Shown here one piece after another: positions 17,654 to 27,592 of a stretch of 64,000 nt of DNA. The notes beneath the pieces are model-generated. The model was not told the origin of the DNA. It did not search any database and saw only the letters and a program-made list of their open reading frames with translations. Location: positions 1 to 64,000 of the forward strand of contig JAEWSC010000056.1 of NCBI GenBank assembly GCA_023398575.1. The letters are read 5' to 3'. Origin of the DNA: Bacillota bacterium. GTDB lineage: Bacteria; Bacillota; Clostridia; Christensenellales; Aristaeellaceae. The position numbers were made by a program, and so were the translations under genes. How positions within the stretch are numbered: the first letter of the stretch is position 1; each line of letters opens with the position of its first letter.

Positions 17654-18814
17654 ATGAACATCGACATGAAATACTTTCATACCATATTTGGCTTGACTGT
17701 GCGCACCTATCATGACGGCATACTTTCTTGCGTCACCGGAAGCATATTCGAACCTGATCTGGCCATGCCGTACATTAGCACGCTGCTTGGATCAGGCAGG
17801 CATGTCACACTGATGATGACCAGGTCTCTGCACTGTTACGGCATCATACGCTCAGAAGCGGATGCCTATGTGATCGGACCCGTGGTTCGCATGCGCCCGG
17901 ATGACATTGAAATGAAGGAGGTTGCACTGGAAATTGGCGCTGTAGGCACAGACCTTGCTTCCCTGCGCACATATCTTAATACGCTGCCCATCTTGTCCAT
18001 GACCAAATTTGCAGATATCCTCTGCCTGATCAACGCCATCATAAACGGCGAAGTTGTACCGCCAGACAGTATTCTTCTTGGGGATATCTCCTCGCAAGGG
18101 AACCTGTCGGCTTTCTTGCCATCTGGTGAGTCGGAGATGCAGAATGACGCTTCCCTTACCAATTACAGGACTGAGCAAAAGCTGATGAGCCTGATTTCCA
18201 GGGGGGATGTACGATCCCTGCGGGAATATTTAATGCATACCCAGTTCCGCCAGGATTATCTGATTGCAAGCGACAGCATCCGTAACGCCAGAAACATACT
18301 CATTGTCGCGGCAACACTGGCTACCCGGGCGGCCATTTCAGGCGGGCTGGCTCCGGAAAAAGCCTTTGCCTTGAGCGATCTGTACATTCGATCTGTTGAG
18401 ACTATAAATAAACCAGAAGCGATATATGCCCTAATGTCCCGTATGGTGATTGACTTTACGGAACGCGTGGGCATATGCGTAACGCCGGAGAGGGCCTCAC
18501 CAGTCGTCGCCTCCTGTCTGCGCTGGATCAGTCGGAATATCAACCAGCCCATTGCCCTTGCCGATGTGGCGGCATATGCCAATATCAGCTGCGGACACCT
18601 CTCCGCTCTTTTCAGAAAGGAAGTGGGTATCCCTATTTCGGAATATATTTCACTTGCGCGGGTAGAGGAGGCAAAGAGGCTGCTGGTAAACACAACTCTG
18701 TCCCTGGCTGATATTGCTGCATATCTTTGCTTTTCCTCACAGAGCTATTTTCAGAATGTATTTAAAAAGCACAGCGGAATGACGCCCGTGGCCTACCGAA
18801 GATATAAAAACTGA
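17654..18814 (+). CDS. AraC-family transcriptional regulator
   Basis: 386 residues. The first 270 residues are an alpha/beta plus helical sensor region without a recognised metal or sugar motif. The last 100 residues carry two helix-turn-helix motifs: IALADVAAYANISCGHLSALF and LSLADIAAYLCFSSQSYFQNVFKK, then GMTPVAYRRYKN, the standard AraC ending. The start at ATG 17654 has only a weak GAGA upstream; ATG at codon 5 is an alternative. Its position, divergent from the symporter-GH78-GH3 operon with a shared palindrome, makes it the likely activator of that operon. The inducer is unknown; a rhamnoside or its product is a reasonable guess. Confidence 0.88.
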   Translation: MNIDMKYFHTIFGLTVRTYHDGILSCVTGSIFEPDLAMPYISTLLGSGRHVTLMMTRSLHCYGIIRSEADAYVIGPVVRMRPDDIEMKEVALEIGAVGTDLASLRTYLNTLPILSMTKFADILCLINAIINGEVVPPDSILLGDISSQGNLSAFLPSGESEMQNDASLTNYRTEQKLMSLISRGDVRSLREYLMHTQFRQDYLIASDSIRNARNILIVAATLATRAAISGGLAPEKAFALSDLYIRSVETINKPEAIYALMSRMVIDFTERVGICVTPERASPVVASCLRWISRNINQPIALADVAAYANISCGHLSALFRKEVGIPISEYISLARVEEAKRLLVNTTLSLADIAAYLCFSSQSYFQNVFKKHSGMTPVAYRRYKN

Positions 18815-18831
18815 AACGTTCCATTGGCTTT

Positions 18832-18906
18832 CGTGTATTTGTGCATACCCCAACAGAAAAAAATGGTACAAATACACGCATTTTCGCCCTCCGTGTATTT
18901 GTACCA
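18832..18906. repeat. inverted repeat with a third partial copy
   Basis: TGGTACAAATACACG (18864-18878) and CGTGTATTTGTACCA (18892-18906) are perfect 15-bp inverted repeats around a 13-base loop. A third, imperfect copy CGTGTATTTGTGCAT lies at 18832-18846. It sits between the AraC stop and a decayed recombinase. It could terminate AraC transcription or be a recombination-site scar; there is no U-run. Confidence 0.6.
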
Positions 18907-18926
18907 ACTAATGTCCCTTTAGATAG

Positions 18927-20058
18927 GAGGAAAGCCGCTCCATATCGGAAAACGTAACCTGGGGCCAGCGCAAGCGATTCTCGGATGGCAAGGTCTCCTG
19001 ACCATATAAGCATTTTTTGGGTTATTGCAAAGGAAAGAATGGGCTGCCATAAATCGTAGAAAAAGAAACCGCTATTGTCCGACGCATCTATTCTCTATTT
19101 CTTGAAGGGAAATCCCCGTATGCCATTGCCAGATTCCTGACTGAAGAAGGTATTGCAACACCTGGAGCAATAGTCAATAGGCAGCCTAATGCTGTGATAA
19201 GCATTCTCACAAATGAAAAGTACAAGGGCGACGCCCTTTTGCAAAAGAAATTTACAGTGGATTTCCTCAATAAGAAGCAAAAGATTAACGAAGGGGAGGT
19301 CCCTCAATATTATGTACAAAATAGCCATCCGGCCATCATCCGCCCTGAGATTTTCGACATTGTACAGGATGAGCTGAATCGCCGTAAGTCAGATGGGCAT
19401 AGAACGGTGACTCCCCATTGTTTCTCCGGCAAGATATTCTGCGGAGAATGTGGCGCGTTGTTTGGAAGTAAGGTGATCCATTCCAATGACCGTTATAAAA
19501 CAACAGTCTGGGGATGCAATGGTAAGCATCGAGGCATTGCCTGCACGACGCATTATCTCCGAGAAGAATTAATACAGCAAGGGTTTATCCAAGCAATGAA
19601 CCAAATCATCTTAAACAAAGATGAAATCATCTCAGAGTACAAAATCATGCTCAGAGAACTGATGGATACAAAAAAACTGGATATGGAAGCTTCACAAGTC
19701 CAGATTGAGATGGATATTGCACTGGAGCTATTGCAAAAATGTGTTATGGAAAATACCCATATAGCCATGGATCAGGAGGACTATCAACAGCGCTATAGCG
19801 GGTACGCCGTGCGCTATGATGTTGCACGGCGGAGGCTTTCCGAAATCAACGAGCAATAAAAGCCTTTCTGTACGTGGTATGAAGGCTGAAGCATTTCTCA
19901 ATTCATTAGCTGATCTGGATGGCCTTATAACAGACTTCAATCATTCTATTTGGTATACCATGGTAGATAGAGTTACAGTGGAGCGTGGTAATCATTTAAC
20001 CTTCCTGCTTTGTAATGGAATAAAAGTAGAAGCACCTCAGCCTCTAAACCAAGGCTGA
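18927..20058 (+). pseudogene. decayed large serine recombinase (C-terminal two thirds)
   Basis: Reading one frame from 18927 gives EESRSISENVTWGQRKRFSD, a stop (TGA 18999), then PYKHFLGY, a second stop (TAA 19050). The frame then runs through the recombinase domain and the zinc ribbon FCGECGALFGSK with partner cysteines CNGKHRGIACTTH, and a coiled-coil region. The frame ends at 19859. The expected C-terminal segment continues in another frame (AFLNSLADLDGLITDFNH to 20058). Two nonsense codons, one frameshift and complete absence of the catalytic resolvase domain make this a dead gene. It is the trace of an integrative or transposon-like element once inserted between the AraC locus and the GH42 operon. 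Confidence 0.85.
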
Positions 20059-20185
20059 ATATGGTCTACAATGTGTGGGAGTTGATTTGTTTTTCCAATT
20101 TTGTTACACAGAGTTGCGCCACGCAGTCTAGCCAGTGCAATCCTCCAAATACGCCATACTTTCTCAAAAGAAAACGCCGTCTTTA

Positions 20186-20227
20186 CACAGGCGGACCGGA
20201 GCTTTTTTGGGCCTCGATCCGCCTGTG
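20186..20227. terminator. hairpin downstream of the GH42 operon
   Basis: CACAGGCGGA (20186-20195) and TCCGCCTGTG (20218-20227) form a perfect 10-bp stem about 90 bases beyond the GH42 stop. There is no clear U-run after it on the minus strand, so termination is plausible but not certain. Confidence 0.4.
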
Positions 20228-20316
20228 AAGCTTCATATTAGCCAATAAAACATTCAAACGTAATATTTAGCAAACAGTTCTGGAGAATAGACGGCAAAGC
20301 GTAAACATTTTTACTA

Positions 20317-22386
20317 TTAGAACACAGTTGCTCTCAACACCCTCACACCGTAGGGCTCCAGTACGAACTCGCTGGATACAGTCTCTCCGGTCCAGATATC
20401 CACAAGGGGCCTAAATACTTTTATGGTTTGTGGTTCCGCTGCATAATTAAGCACAAAGTAATTGGCAGTTCCCTGCTTTTCTCGGCAAGCAAGTTCTACC
20501 TCGGGTGGGCAATCGATGACCTGTGCATAGGGTGAAAGCAGGCCACAGGTGCGTAGTAGTTCCTCCACTATAGCCTGCGTAAACCCTGCGCCTAGGTAAT
20601 ATGCGGCGCCACCTTTCGGGTAGCGTTTACACACCAGCGCCGGCTTCCCTTTGTAATATCCGCCGTCAAAGGTAGCCAGTGCTTCTCCACCGTATACCGG
20701 TTTGAGCACATCAATGAATATCGGCGCGTCAAAGGTAGTACCGTTCCATTGGATGTGTATCGGCGGTTCCTCGGGCCGGGTAAAGGTGTAATCCTCCACT
20801 TCAGTGCCGCAAAGCGTACGGGCATAGCCAGGCATAGGCATCATATAGCAGCGGCCATATGCATCTTTGTAACCGGTTCGAGCGCCCATTATAAGTGTAC
20901 CGCCTGCTTGACAGTATTCCTCTAGCAACTCCGCCGTTTCCTTGGTCAATATAGTGGAATGGGGATAAATAAGCACCTTGTATTTGAGCAGTGACAACAG
21001 CGCCTTGTCTGTTTCCAGCGCGTCGATGTGCAGCACATCCATGGGTGTGTGCTTAAACTGCGAGGCCTTGAATATTTCCATACGGGATTTTTTGTCCAAC
21101 GGGCCATGCCACTGGTCACGTTCCCCGTCCCATTCGTTCAGGTAATCGGCTACCACGGCTACCTGGGCGTGGTACCGGCTTCCCGCAACGGATGCCATCT
21201 GTCTGACTTCACCAAAGATTCGCTCCAACTCCGTCGTTCTCCTGTTGGGCTGATTGGAGTAGTCGTTGAGCCCATGCCAGTATATCTCCGTGCCGAACAC
21301 GGCCGTGCGCCAGCGGAAATAGCTCACGAAATCCGCGCCGTGAGCGATGGATTGATAGGTCCACAGACGCATCTGCCCTGGCTTGGGCATAGGCGCAACC
21401 ATGCGGAAATCCCAGCCGTTTGCGCCGGATTGCTGCTCCATGATGCCAAAGTTGGGCGACATGGAGCGGATCATCGCAAGCTTCAGGCTGGTCGAACGGT
21501 CCCGCAGATCCTCCCGCTCGTCCGGGTCAGAAAAATTCTCCCGGCCATAGCCGAAATTGGGGTAACTGTCATAGGTCATAAAGTCCAGGGCATCCTGCGT
21601 CATCTTGTAATTGTCCACATGGTCAAAGAACCCGTTGGTGGTGATGAAGCGCTTGCCGATGTACATGCGAAGAATATCGCTTTGCAGCTTCACATAGGCA
21701 ATAGCGCTTTCGGAGAAGAAAGCCTTCTCCAGCAACGCCATATGGGGATTGGCGTGGTTGTGTAACGTGGTGCGCTCCATATCCACCTGCTGCCAGTCGG
21801 TATAGCTTTGGTTCCAGAAGCGCGCGCCGATGGCGTCGTTGAGCGCCTCAAGGGTGACAAAGCGTTGTTGTAGATATACGCGGAACGATTTGCGGTCGCT
21901 GTCGGAATAAAATTCATTGATCTCGCAGTTGATCTCATTATCGATTTGCCATCCGATGATGGCCGGATGATCGCCATAACGCTGGGCAAGCTTTGTAACG
22001 ATTTTCTCTGTGTAAGCATGATAAACAGGTGACGAGTAATTGTAGTGCCTACGGTGGCCGTGGTGCATTAGATTGCCCTGCTTGTCGGCATTGAGCACCT
22101 CCGGGTGGTCCTGGGTCAGCCAGGCGGGCGGCGTAGCCGTGGGCGTGCACATGATAACGCGCATCCCCTTGGCGGTAGCAAGGTTCAGGAACCGGTCAAA
22201 GAAAGAAAAATTAAATTGTCCTTCCTGAGGCTCCACCATAGACCAGGCAAATTCAAATACCCGAATAACCTCAATACCGGAGGAAAGCATCCTGTCCAGA
22301 TCATTCTCCCACAGGCTTTCATCCCAATGCTCCGGATAATAGCAGACCCCCAGCGTCAGATGATCAAGCGCAAGCGATTTCTCCAT
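20317..22386 (-). CDS. GH42 beta-galactosidase
   Basis: 689 residues without signal peptide. Domain order is the GH42 TIM barrel (1-380), trimerisation/Rossmann-like domain (about 390-610) and small C-terminal beta domain. The start GVCYYPEHWDE is diagnostic. Acid/base Glu151 lies in GWQIDNEINC and nucleophile Glu317 in GIMEQQSGANGW. The zinc-binding Cys cluster of some GH42 enzymes is not present. ATG 22386 has AAGGAGG six bases upstream. It is the last gene of the minus-strand operon LplB, YtcP, SBP, GH95, GH95-like, GH42. It would hydrolyse terminal beta-D-galactose (some members take alpha-L-arabinopyranose) in the cytoplasm after import. Confidence 0.93.
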   Translation of the reverse strand: MEKSLALDHLTLGVCYYPEHWDESLWENDLDRMLSSGIEVIRVFEFAWSMVEPQEGQFNFSFFDRFLNLATAKGMRVIMCTPTATPPAWLTQDHPEVLNADKQGNLMHHGHRRHYNYSSPVYHAYTEKIVTKLAQRYGDHPAIIGWQIDNEINCEINEFYSDSDRKSFRVYLQQRFVTLEALNDAIGARFWNQSYTDWQQVDMERTTLHNHANPHMALLEKAFFSESAIAYVKLQSDILRMYIGKRFITTNGFFDHVDNYKMTQDALDFMTYDSYPNFGYGRENFSDPDEREDLRDRSTSLKLAMIRSMSPNFGIMEQQSGANGWDFRMVAPMPKPGQMRLWTYQSIAHGADFVSYFRWRTAVFGTEIYWHGLNDYSNQPNRRTTELERIFGEVRQMASVAGSRYHAQVAVVADYLNEWDGERDQWHGPLDKKSRMEIFKASQFKHTPMDVLHIDALETDKALLSLLKYKVLIYPHSTILTKETAELLEEYCQAGGTLIMGARTGYKDAYGRCYMMPMPGYARTLCGTEVEDYTFTRPEEPPIHIQWNGTTFDAPIFIDVLKPVYGGEALATFDGGYYKGKPALVCKRYPKGGAAYYLGAGFTQAIVEELLRTCGLLSPYAQVIDCPPEVELACREKQGTANYFVLNYAAEPQTIKVFRPLVDIWTGETVSSEFVLEPYGVRVLRATVF

Positions 22387-22537
22387 CGTATTCCTCCTTC
22401 AAGATGCATAAAAAGGTATACTATCCTACATGATATCAACCAAAGAATTGCCGGATCAGACTCAAATATATGCCTGTGGCCAGATAAAAAAGCGAAGACG
22501 GCCAGCAGCAACTTAAGGGACGCATGATAAGCATACT

Positions 22538-24955
22538 TCAGAACAGTATTTCGACTTGAACGGTTTCTCCCTTCATAAATGCATATTCGGCATGTCCGCT
22601 GTGCATGGGCATTACCTTGCCGTTGACAGAAAGATTCGCGCCGCCTATGCGGCAGGACATGGCCAACTTTTGCTCCTCAAGGGATGTCAACTCGGCCTTC
22701 ACGCCTCTTTCGTTCCATTCCATATGGTTTAGCTTTGCAAAGGTGTACAACCACACTCCATCGATTGAACCCTGCATCAGATTCTGCGGCATGGCAGGCA
22801 GGAATTCCACGATGCCTGGAGCGGAGAAGACGCACATTTCCACCAAGAAAGCCGGCACTGCGCCCTGAAGATCCGGGAAAACGCCACGGTAGGGAAAGTG
22901 GCTTGTCTGCAGGGTGCGGCGTACGAAGCCGTGATTAAACAGCTGCGACAGATTCTGGACGGCTTCCTCCATATCTTTCAGACGTATGGCCGAAAAGGCG
23001 CGGTGAATGATGCCGTGGGCGGAGTCATCCTGCTGGCCTCGCTTGCGGTTGGAGATGATGATGGCCTCAGTAAGCTCGGGCTCCGTTTCCGGAGTAATGG
23101 CACGGCCCGGCCATACATCGTAATGGTGGGATACATGGCGGTGGTTGTAGTTTTCCTCAATATCCTTCCAGGCCCATTCCTTCAGGCCGCCTTCGTTGTC
23201 CAGCAGATAGGTGGGCAGGTCAGCCAGCTGCTTTTCCCAATGAGGAATGTTTACCGTCTCGATACCAAGGGTCTTGCAGCCCTCAATCAGATTGGTCAGA
23301 ATTTCGCGGCAGATGGCGATATCCATGACGGAGTTGATGCGAGTAGGATGGATGCTGGAGCAAGTGACGGTCTCGTAGCCTGGATTGGGTGTAGGATTTT
23401 CAGGAGAGAAGGAGGGGTAGAAGATGACCTTACCGTCAGGGCCCCGGTCACAGGCATAGTCCTCGTAAAATTCGGCCATTTCCTTGTAGGCGGGAATCAG
23501 GCGGGTGCGCAGGAATTCCCTGTCACCGCTGACCAGATAATAACCCCACAGTTCATTGTAAATCCAGCCAAGGCAGCCGGTCCAGCAATAATGCGGATAG
23601 GTGCGGGAGAAGTGATAAAACAGGCCGGAATCCGGATCGCAATGGACACTGGCCAAGAGGCCTCGAGCGTCGAACAGCAGCTTGGCATTGGTGCGAAAAT
23701 CATCAAATTTGGTTTCGTAGTATCTAAAATATACGTCCATTTCGTCAAAAAGGCCTGTATTATTGCCGGCACACACCTGCAAGTTGGTGTTGATGTTGTG
23801 CTGGCCCATCATGGGCGGCAAAGTGCCGGTTTCATAAATCTGGAAGAAGCGGCCCATGTCATACAACTTGTCCAGAAGAGTGGGGTTAAGCGCCTCCTTG
23901 CTGTGGGATCTTAGGAGCAGCTCCTCGCCGGAGAGCATGTTGTCCTCCTTCTTCCCCAGGTGGATACGGGAGCGGTCCATGCGCTCTCCAATGTGGCGTT
24001 CGTTGCCTTTGAGCAGCTTATGAAAATCAATGTTCATGGCCGAAAGCGCATCACGCACGGCCGTGGCGCAGTCGAATGTAAAGTCTTTTTCAAATTTTTC
24101 GATCTTGGAAACCACCAGCAGCTGATCTGCTTCTTTCAGGCTGACACCCTTTTCGGTCTTTTCCAGCTTGCCCCCCTTGTTGATCAGGCGGATGGCAGAC
24201 ACGTAGCCCTTATGGCCAAAGTCAGGATTGTAAGCCCAGGCCAGGGTGATCATGTTGTCGGAGATGGTCAGCTCATGTGTGCTGCCCGTAAAGGGCTGAT
24301 TGAGGACCATATAACCATGGCGGAAGGGCTTTCTCGGCAGTTCCATCGTTATGTCAATATCCAGCATGCCCTTGGGGGCGCTGAAACGGTTGACAATCAC
24401 ATCGCCGTCATAGGCGCAGAAGCATTCATTGCGGTAGGCGCCATTTGGGTTTTGCCAGACGGCGGTAATCATGCCGTTTTGCATATCGAGCCAGCGCAGG
24501 TAATCCCAGGTTTTTTCCTGTTCGGGTTGGTTGAAGGTAAGCCAAAAGGCGGTATGCAGCCGGGGAGAGCCGGTGGGATACACGATTTTGTTGTCAAAAT
24601 TCATGTATTTCTCAAAGCCGGCCTTTTTCTGGGCTTCATCCAGCAGCTTATCTGTTTCTTCCGGTTTGCCCTGAAGCAGCAGCTCCCGGATGCGGGGCAG
24701 GTAGGGGCGCAGGTCGGGCGGCAAAGGCGTTTTATCCCACAGGGGCTCATAGAGCATTTCGTGGGTGTAGCTCATTTCTTCGCTGTATGGGCGGCCGGAG
24801 GCCGCGATGCGCAGCGAACCGCTGCCGGTAATAAAATAATCAGACGGATCGTCGGCCGGAGAGATGGAGCAGATGTTGTGCTCTGGCAGAATATCATGCC
24901 GTTTTTCCATTGGGATATAAGGGAGTGGATACTCTAGTTTTGCAAAATCAATCAT
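22538..24955 (-). CDS. divergent GH95-like glycosidase
   Basis: 805 residues, cytoplasmic. An N-terminal beta-sandwich-like region is followed by an (alpha/alpha)6 barrel. GH95 landmarks include GQHNINTNLQV and SFSPENPTPNPG with the candidate general acid Glu519, and HRHVSHHYDVWPG. The C-terminal catalytic-base motif differs: the canonical GNFGAAAGIAE of the neighbouring paralogue is replaced by PDLQGAVPAFLVEM. ATG 24955 has GAGGG eight bases upstream. It sits between a canonical GH95 and GH42 in one operon, so it probably acts on the same imported glycan. Candidate activities are alpha-L-fucosidase or alpha-L-galactosidase, but the altered motif means specificity may have shifted. Confidence 0.82.
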   Translation of the reverse strand: MIDFAKLEYPLPYIPMEKRHDILPEHNICSISPADDPSDYFITGSGSLRIAASGRPYSEEMSYTHEMLYEPLWDKTPLPPDLRPYLPRIRELLLQGKPEETDKLLDEAQKKAGFEKYMNFDNKIVYPTGSPRLHTAFWLTFNQPEQEKTWDYLRWLDMQNGMITAVWQNPNGAYRNECFCAYDGDVIVNRFSAPKGMLDIDITMELPRKPFRHGYMVLNQPFTGSTHELTISDNMITLAWAYNPDFGHKGYVSAIRLINKGGKLEKTEKGVSLKEADQLLVVSKIEKFEKDFTFDCATAVRDALSAMNIDFHKLLKGNERHIGERMDRSRIHLGKKEDNMLSGEELLLRSHSKEALNPTLLDKLYDMGRFFQIYETGTLPPMMGQHNINTNLQVCAGNNTGLFDEMDVYFRYYETKFDDFRTNAKLLFDARGLLASVHCDPDSGLFYHFSRTYPHYCWTGCLGWIYNELWGYYLVSGDREFLRTRLIPAYKEMAEFYEDYACDRGPDGKVIFYPSFSPENPTPNPGYETVTCSSIHPTRINSVMDIAICREILTNLIEGCKTLGIETVNIPHWEKQLADLPTYLLDNEGGLKEWAWKDIEENYNHRHVSHHYDVWPGRAITPETEPELTEAIIISNRKRGQQDDSAHGIIHRAFSAIRLKDMEEAVQNLSQLFNHGFVRRTLQTSHFPYRGVFPDLQGAVPAFLVEMCVFSAPGIVEFLPAMPQNLMQGSIDGVWLYTFAKLNHMEWNERGVKAELTSLEEQKLAMSCRIGGANLSVNGKVMPMHSGHAEYAFMKGETVQVEILF

Positions 24956-25069
24956 GGTCGCATCCCTCTTTTTCGTCAGAATTTGAAGCGTTCAAAATGC
25001 TTTTGTCACAGAAGAAGGGAGGAGCGTCAGAGGTACCCCTCCTTCTATTATCTAGACAGGCTGCTTGGT

Positions 25070-25163
25070 TTAGTGGGCTAGGTAACGGTCATAAGCAACC
25101 TGATAGGCGTCGATGGCGTCCGCAATGCCTATGGACTTCACTTGCTTTGCCATATGCAATACA
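25070..25163 (-). pseudogene. C-terminal tail of a lost solute-binding protein
   Basis: On the minus strand, directly after the GH95 stop, a frame reads MAKQVKSIGIADAIDAYQ then VAYDRYLAH and stops at 25070. This is the characteristic end of LplA-type sugar SBPs (a Gly-Ile helix followed by AYDRY). No start or body is present. A partial hairpin (about 25012-25055) of the sort that follows SBP genes lies after it. It is a relic of a gene deleted between the two GH95 genes. Confidence 0.6.
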
Positions 25164-25166
25164 CTT

Positions 25167-27524
25167 TCATACTTGTGGTGTGAGCCTGTAAACTTTCCCG
25201 CCCTTTGCGGCAAACATAAATCCGACGGACGTGCCTTCTGTCTTCACCTGCTCATCACCGCACATAACACAAAGCGGTTCACCAACAGTTTCAATGAGAC
25301 CGTCAAACCTTGGGTGGATGACAGCTTCCGTTAGTTTGCCATCCTTCCATGATATATCCACCGCATGGCCCCCGCGGGCACAAAGACCGGTCACATTGCC
25401 TTCTCTCCATGAAAGAGGCAGCGCCGGTAGAAGATGCAGCGCGATATGGCTTTGAAGCAAGCATTCCGCAATACCGGCTGCCGCGCCAAAATTGCCGTCG
25501 ATCTGAAACACAAAGGTTGCGTTGAGCAAACTGCGCACGGTGGAATGCGCAATCATCCTTTGAATCCCCTGATCAGTCTTTTCACGGTCCAGGAGCCGTG
25601 CGTGCAGGTTGATATACCACGCAAGCGGCCAATGCTCCCTGCCGGCGCCATGCTCCATGCGTATTTGAAGTGTTTTTTTGACAGCCTGCAAAAGTTCCGG
25701 CGTGTCGCGCCAGTTGATGCTTGTGCCGGGGTGGCAGGCAAAAAGATGGGAAACATGACCCATGCCCGGCGTAAGCTCGGGATACTCCTTGTCCCATTCC
25801 AGAAGCTGTCCCTTTGATCCGATTTGGTCCTTTGGCAGCCGGGTAATAATATCCTGCCATATGCCGGTTAGCTGTATGTCTGTATCAAGAATTTTGCTTA
25901 TTTGAATGCATGCTGCATAGAATTCGCGAAGGATCTGGTTATCCATCGCCGGGGCGGTGCAAATGGGCGTGTCATAACCATCCGGCAATAGATAGCGGTT
26001 CTCGGGCGAAATGGAGGGGCAGGTCACAAACTTGCCATCCACTTCCATCAGAAAATCTTCATAAAACAATGCCATATCACGGAGGATTGGGTACATATCG
26101 CGAAGGAAGCTTACATCCCTGGTATACAGGTAGTGCTCCCACACATGCAGGCCTAGCCACGCGCTGCCTGTCACCCAGGACATCGCAGCCATGTACCAAT
26201 CCTGCGGCGCGCAATCACCGTAAAAATCGGTGTTGTGATGGCAGACCATGCCGCGCATGCCATACATTTCACGCGCAGTCTCTTGGCCTCGCACATGCAT
26301 CTTTTTAAGCAGGTCCATCAGTGGCATGTGCAGTTCGGACAGGTTGCACACCTCAGCCTGCCAATAGTTCATCTGTAGATTGATGTTAATGGTATATTTG
26401 CTGTCCCACATGGGCATGAAATCGGCATTCCAGATGCCTTGCAGATTCAGCGCCGCACTGTCTTCACGCCCGCCTGAGACCATCAGGTAACGGCCAAACT
26501 GAAAGTACAGCGCAGCTAGCGCAGGGTCGCTTTCGCCAGCCGCGGCCCTTTCCAGCCGCCTGTCGGTGCTTTCATCCTGCGATGGGCCAAGGTCAAGCAC
26601 GCACCTGTTCATCAGCGCAGAAAAATCTGCGATATGCGCAGTCCGCAGGGCATTGAAACCTTCTGCTTGCGCCGCTTTTAATAGCTCTATCACATCCCCG
26701 GCTGGGTCATCCGAGCGGTTGGATGTTGAAGATGCCAAATACAGTACCACTTCGCTGCAATTACGGGCCAGCAATTGCGAGATGGGATTTAGCAGTTCAC
26801 CGTCGCATAAAACACTGACCGCCGAAGCGTACGATACCCCGGCATCGTGCCCCTGCATGAGGATTGTGTGACCGTCCGTTGTGCGGATAGAGTCGGCGTT
26901 TATCGCACCCCAGCCGCCGCCGTTCACTTTTTTGCCCGGCCTTCGGTCATCCTCCGTAACTGCGTCGGAAGTGGGGATACGGTTCATCATCACATCAAGA
27001 TTGATTGCGCTGGGCACGGAACTCGTAAGGCGGATGCACATCACCTTAGCCGGATGGCTGATGAACATCTCCCTGTCATAGCATACGCCGCTCTGGGTGT
27101 GGCCGATATGCAGTATACCTGTCATCAGGTCAAGGTCGCTTGTATATTCTTCCGCCCCGCTGCTGTCCGGCAGCCAGCCCAGCAAAAAGGGCAGATGCCG
27201 GTTCAGCGCTATATTCAGTGTGCCAAGCGGTGAATAGTGTCGCATGCAGCCGGGTGTACCCGCCATGTATTGCATGATGAGTTCTTCGGCGTGATAGATG
27301 TCTCCCGAAAGCACAAGTCGCCTGATTTCCGGCAGCTTCTCCTTCAGAGAAGGGTTGTTTCGGTCCATGAACGTGCCGTACCAAAGGGAGTCGTCGTTGA
27401 GCGCAATGCGCTCAATGCCGGTATGGCCATAGACCATAGCGCCAAGCCTTCCGTTGCCAAGGGGCATAGCGTCATGCCAAACATCAGCCGGGGTATTGTA
27501 GCGAAGATGGAATGGATGCTCCAT
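25167..27524 (-). CDS. GH95 alpha-L-fucosidase/alpha-L-galactosidase
   Basis: 785 residues from ATG 27524 (MEHPFHLRYN), eight bases after GGAG; the longer frame to 27608 runs into the hairpin behind the SBP gene. No signal peptide. N-terminal beta domain: WHDAMPLGNGRLGAMVYG and the LNDDSLWYG motif. Helical barrel: NLQGIWN, NLQMNYWQAE with the family Asn residues, SISPEN with general acid Glu508, and the base-bearing QIDGNFGAAAGIAECLLQS. All match characterised GH95 inverting enzymes. It follows the SBP gene and precedes the divergent GH95-like gene. In the cytoplasm it would remove terminal alpha-1,2-linked L-fucose or L-galactose, as on xyloglucan side chains. Confidence 0.93.
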   Translation of the reverse strand: MEHPFHLRYNTPADVWHDAMPLGNGRLGAMVYGHTGIERIALNDDSLWYGTFMDRNNPSLKEKLPEIRRLVLSGDIYHAEELIMQYMAGTPGCMRHYSPLGTLNIALNRHLPFLLGWLPDSSGAEEYTSDLDLMTGILHIGHTQSGVCYDREMFISHPAKVMCIRLTSSVPSAINLDVMMNRIPTSDAVTEDDRRPGKKVNGGGWGAINADSIRTTDGHTILMQGHDAGVSYASAVSVLCDGELLNPISQLLARNCSEVVLYLASSTSNRSDDPAGDVIELLKAAQAEGFNALRTAHIADFSALMNRCVLDLGPSQDESTDRRLERAAAGESDPALAALYFQFGRYLMVSGGREDSAALNLQGIWNADFMPMWDSKYTININLQMNYWQAEVCNLSELHMPLMDLLKKMHVRGQETAREMYGMRGMVCHHNTDFYGDCAPQDWYMAAMSWVTGSAWLGLHVWEHYLYTRDVSFLRDMYPILRDMALFYEDFLMEVDGKFVTCPSISPENRYLLPDGYDTPICTAPAMDNQILREFYAACIQISKILDTDIQLTGIWQDIITRLPKDQIGSKGQLLEWDKEYPELTPGMGHVSHLFACHPGTSINWRDTPELLQAVKKTLQIRMEHGAGREHWPLAWYINLHARLLDREKTDQGIQRMIAHSTVRSLLNATFVFQIDGNFGAAAGIAECLLQSHIALHLLPALPLSWREGNVTGLCARGGHAVDISWKDGKLTEAVIHPRFDGLIETVGEPLCVMCGDEQVKTEGTSVGFMFAAKGGKVYRLTPQV

Positions 27525-27592
27525 GTCAGTCACGCTCCAGTTCAGTATTCTGAATTCACCGGAAAAATGGAGCAGGTGCAAATTGCATAAAC

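Noticed and set aside
18832..18906. CRISPR repeats
   Set aside because: Only three copies, one imperfect and in different orientations, without regular spacers.
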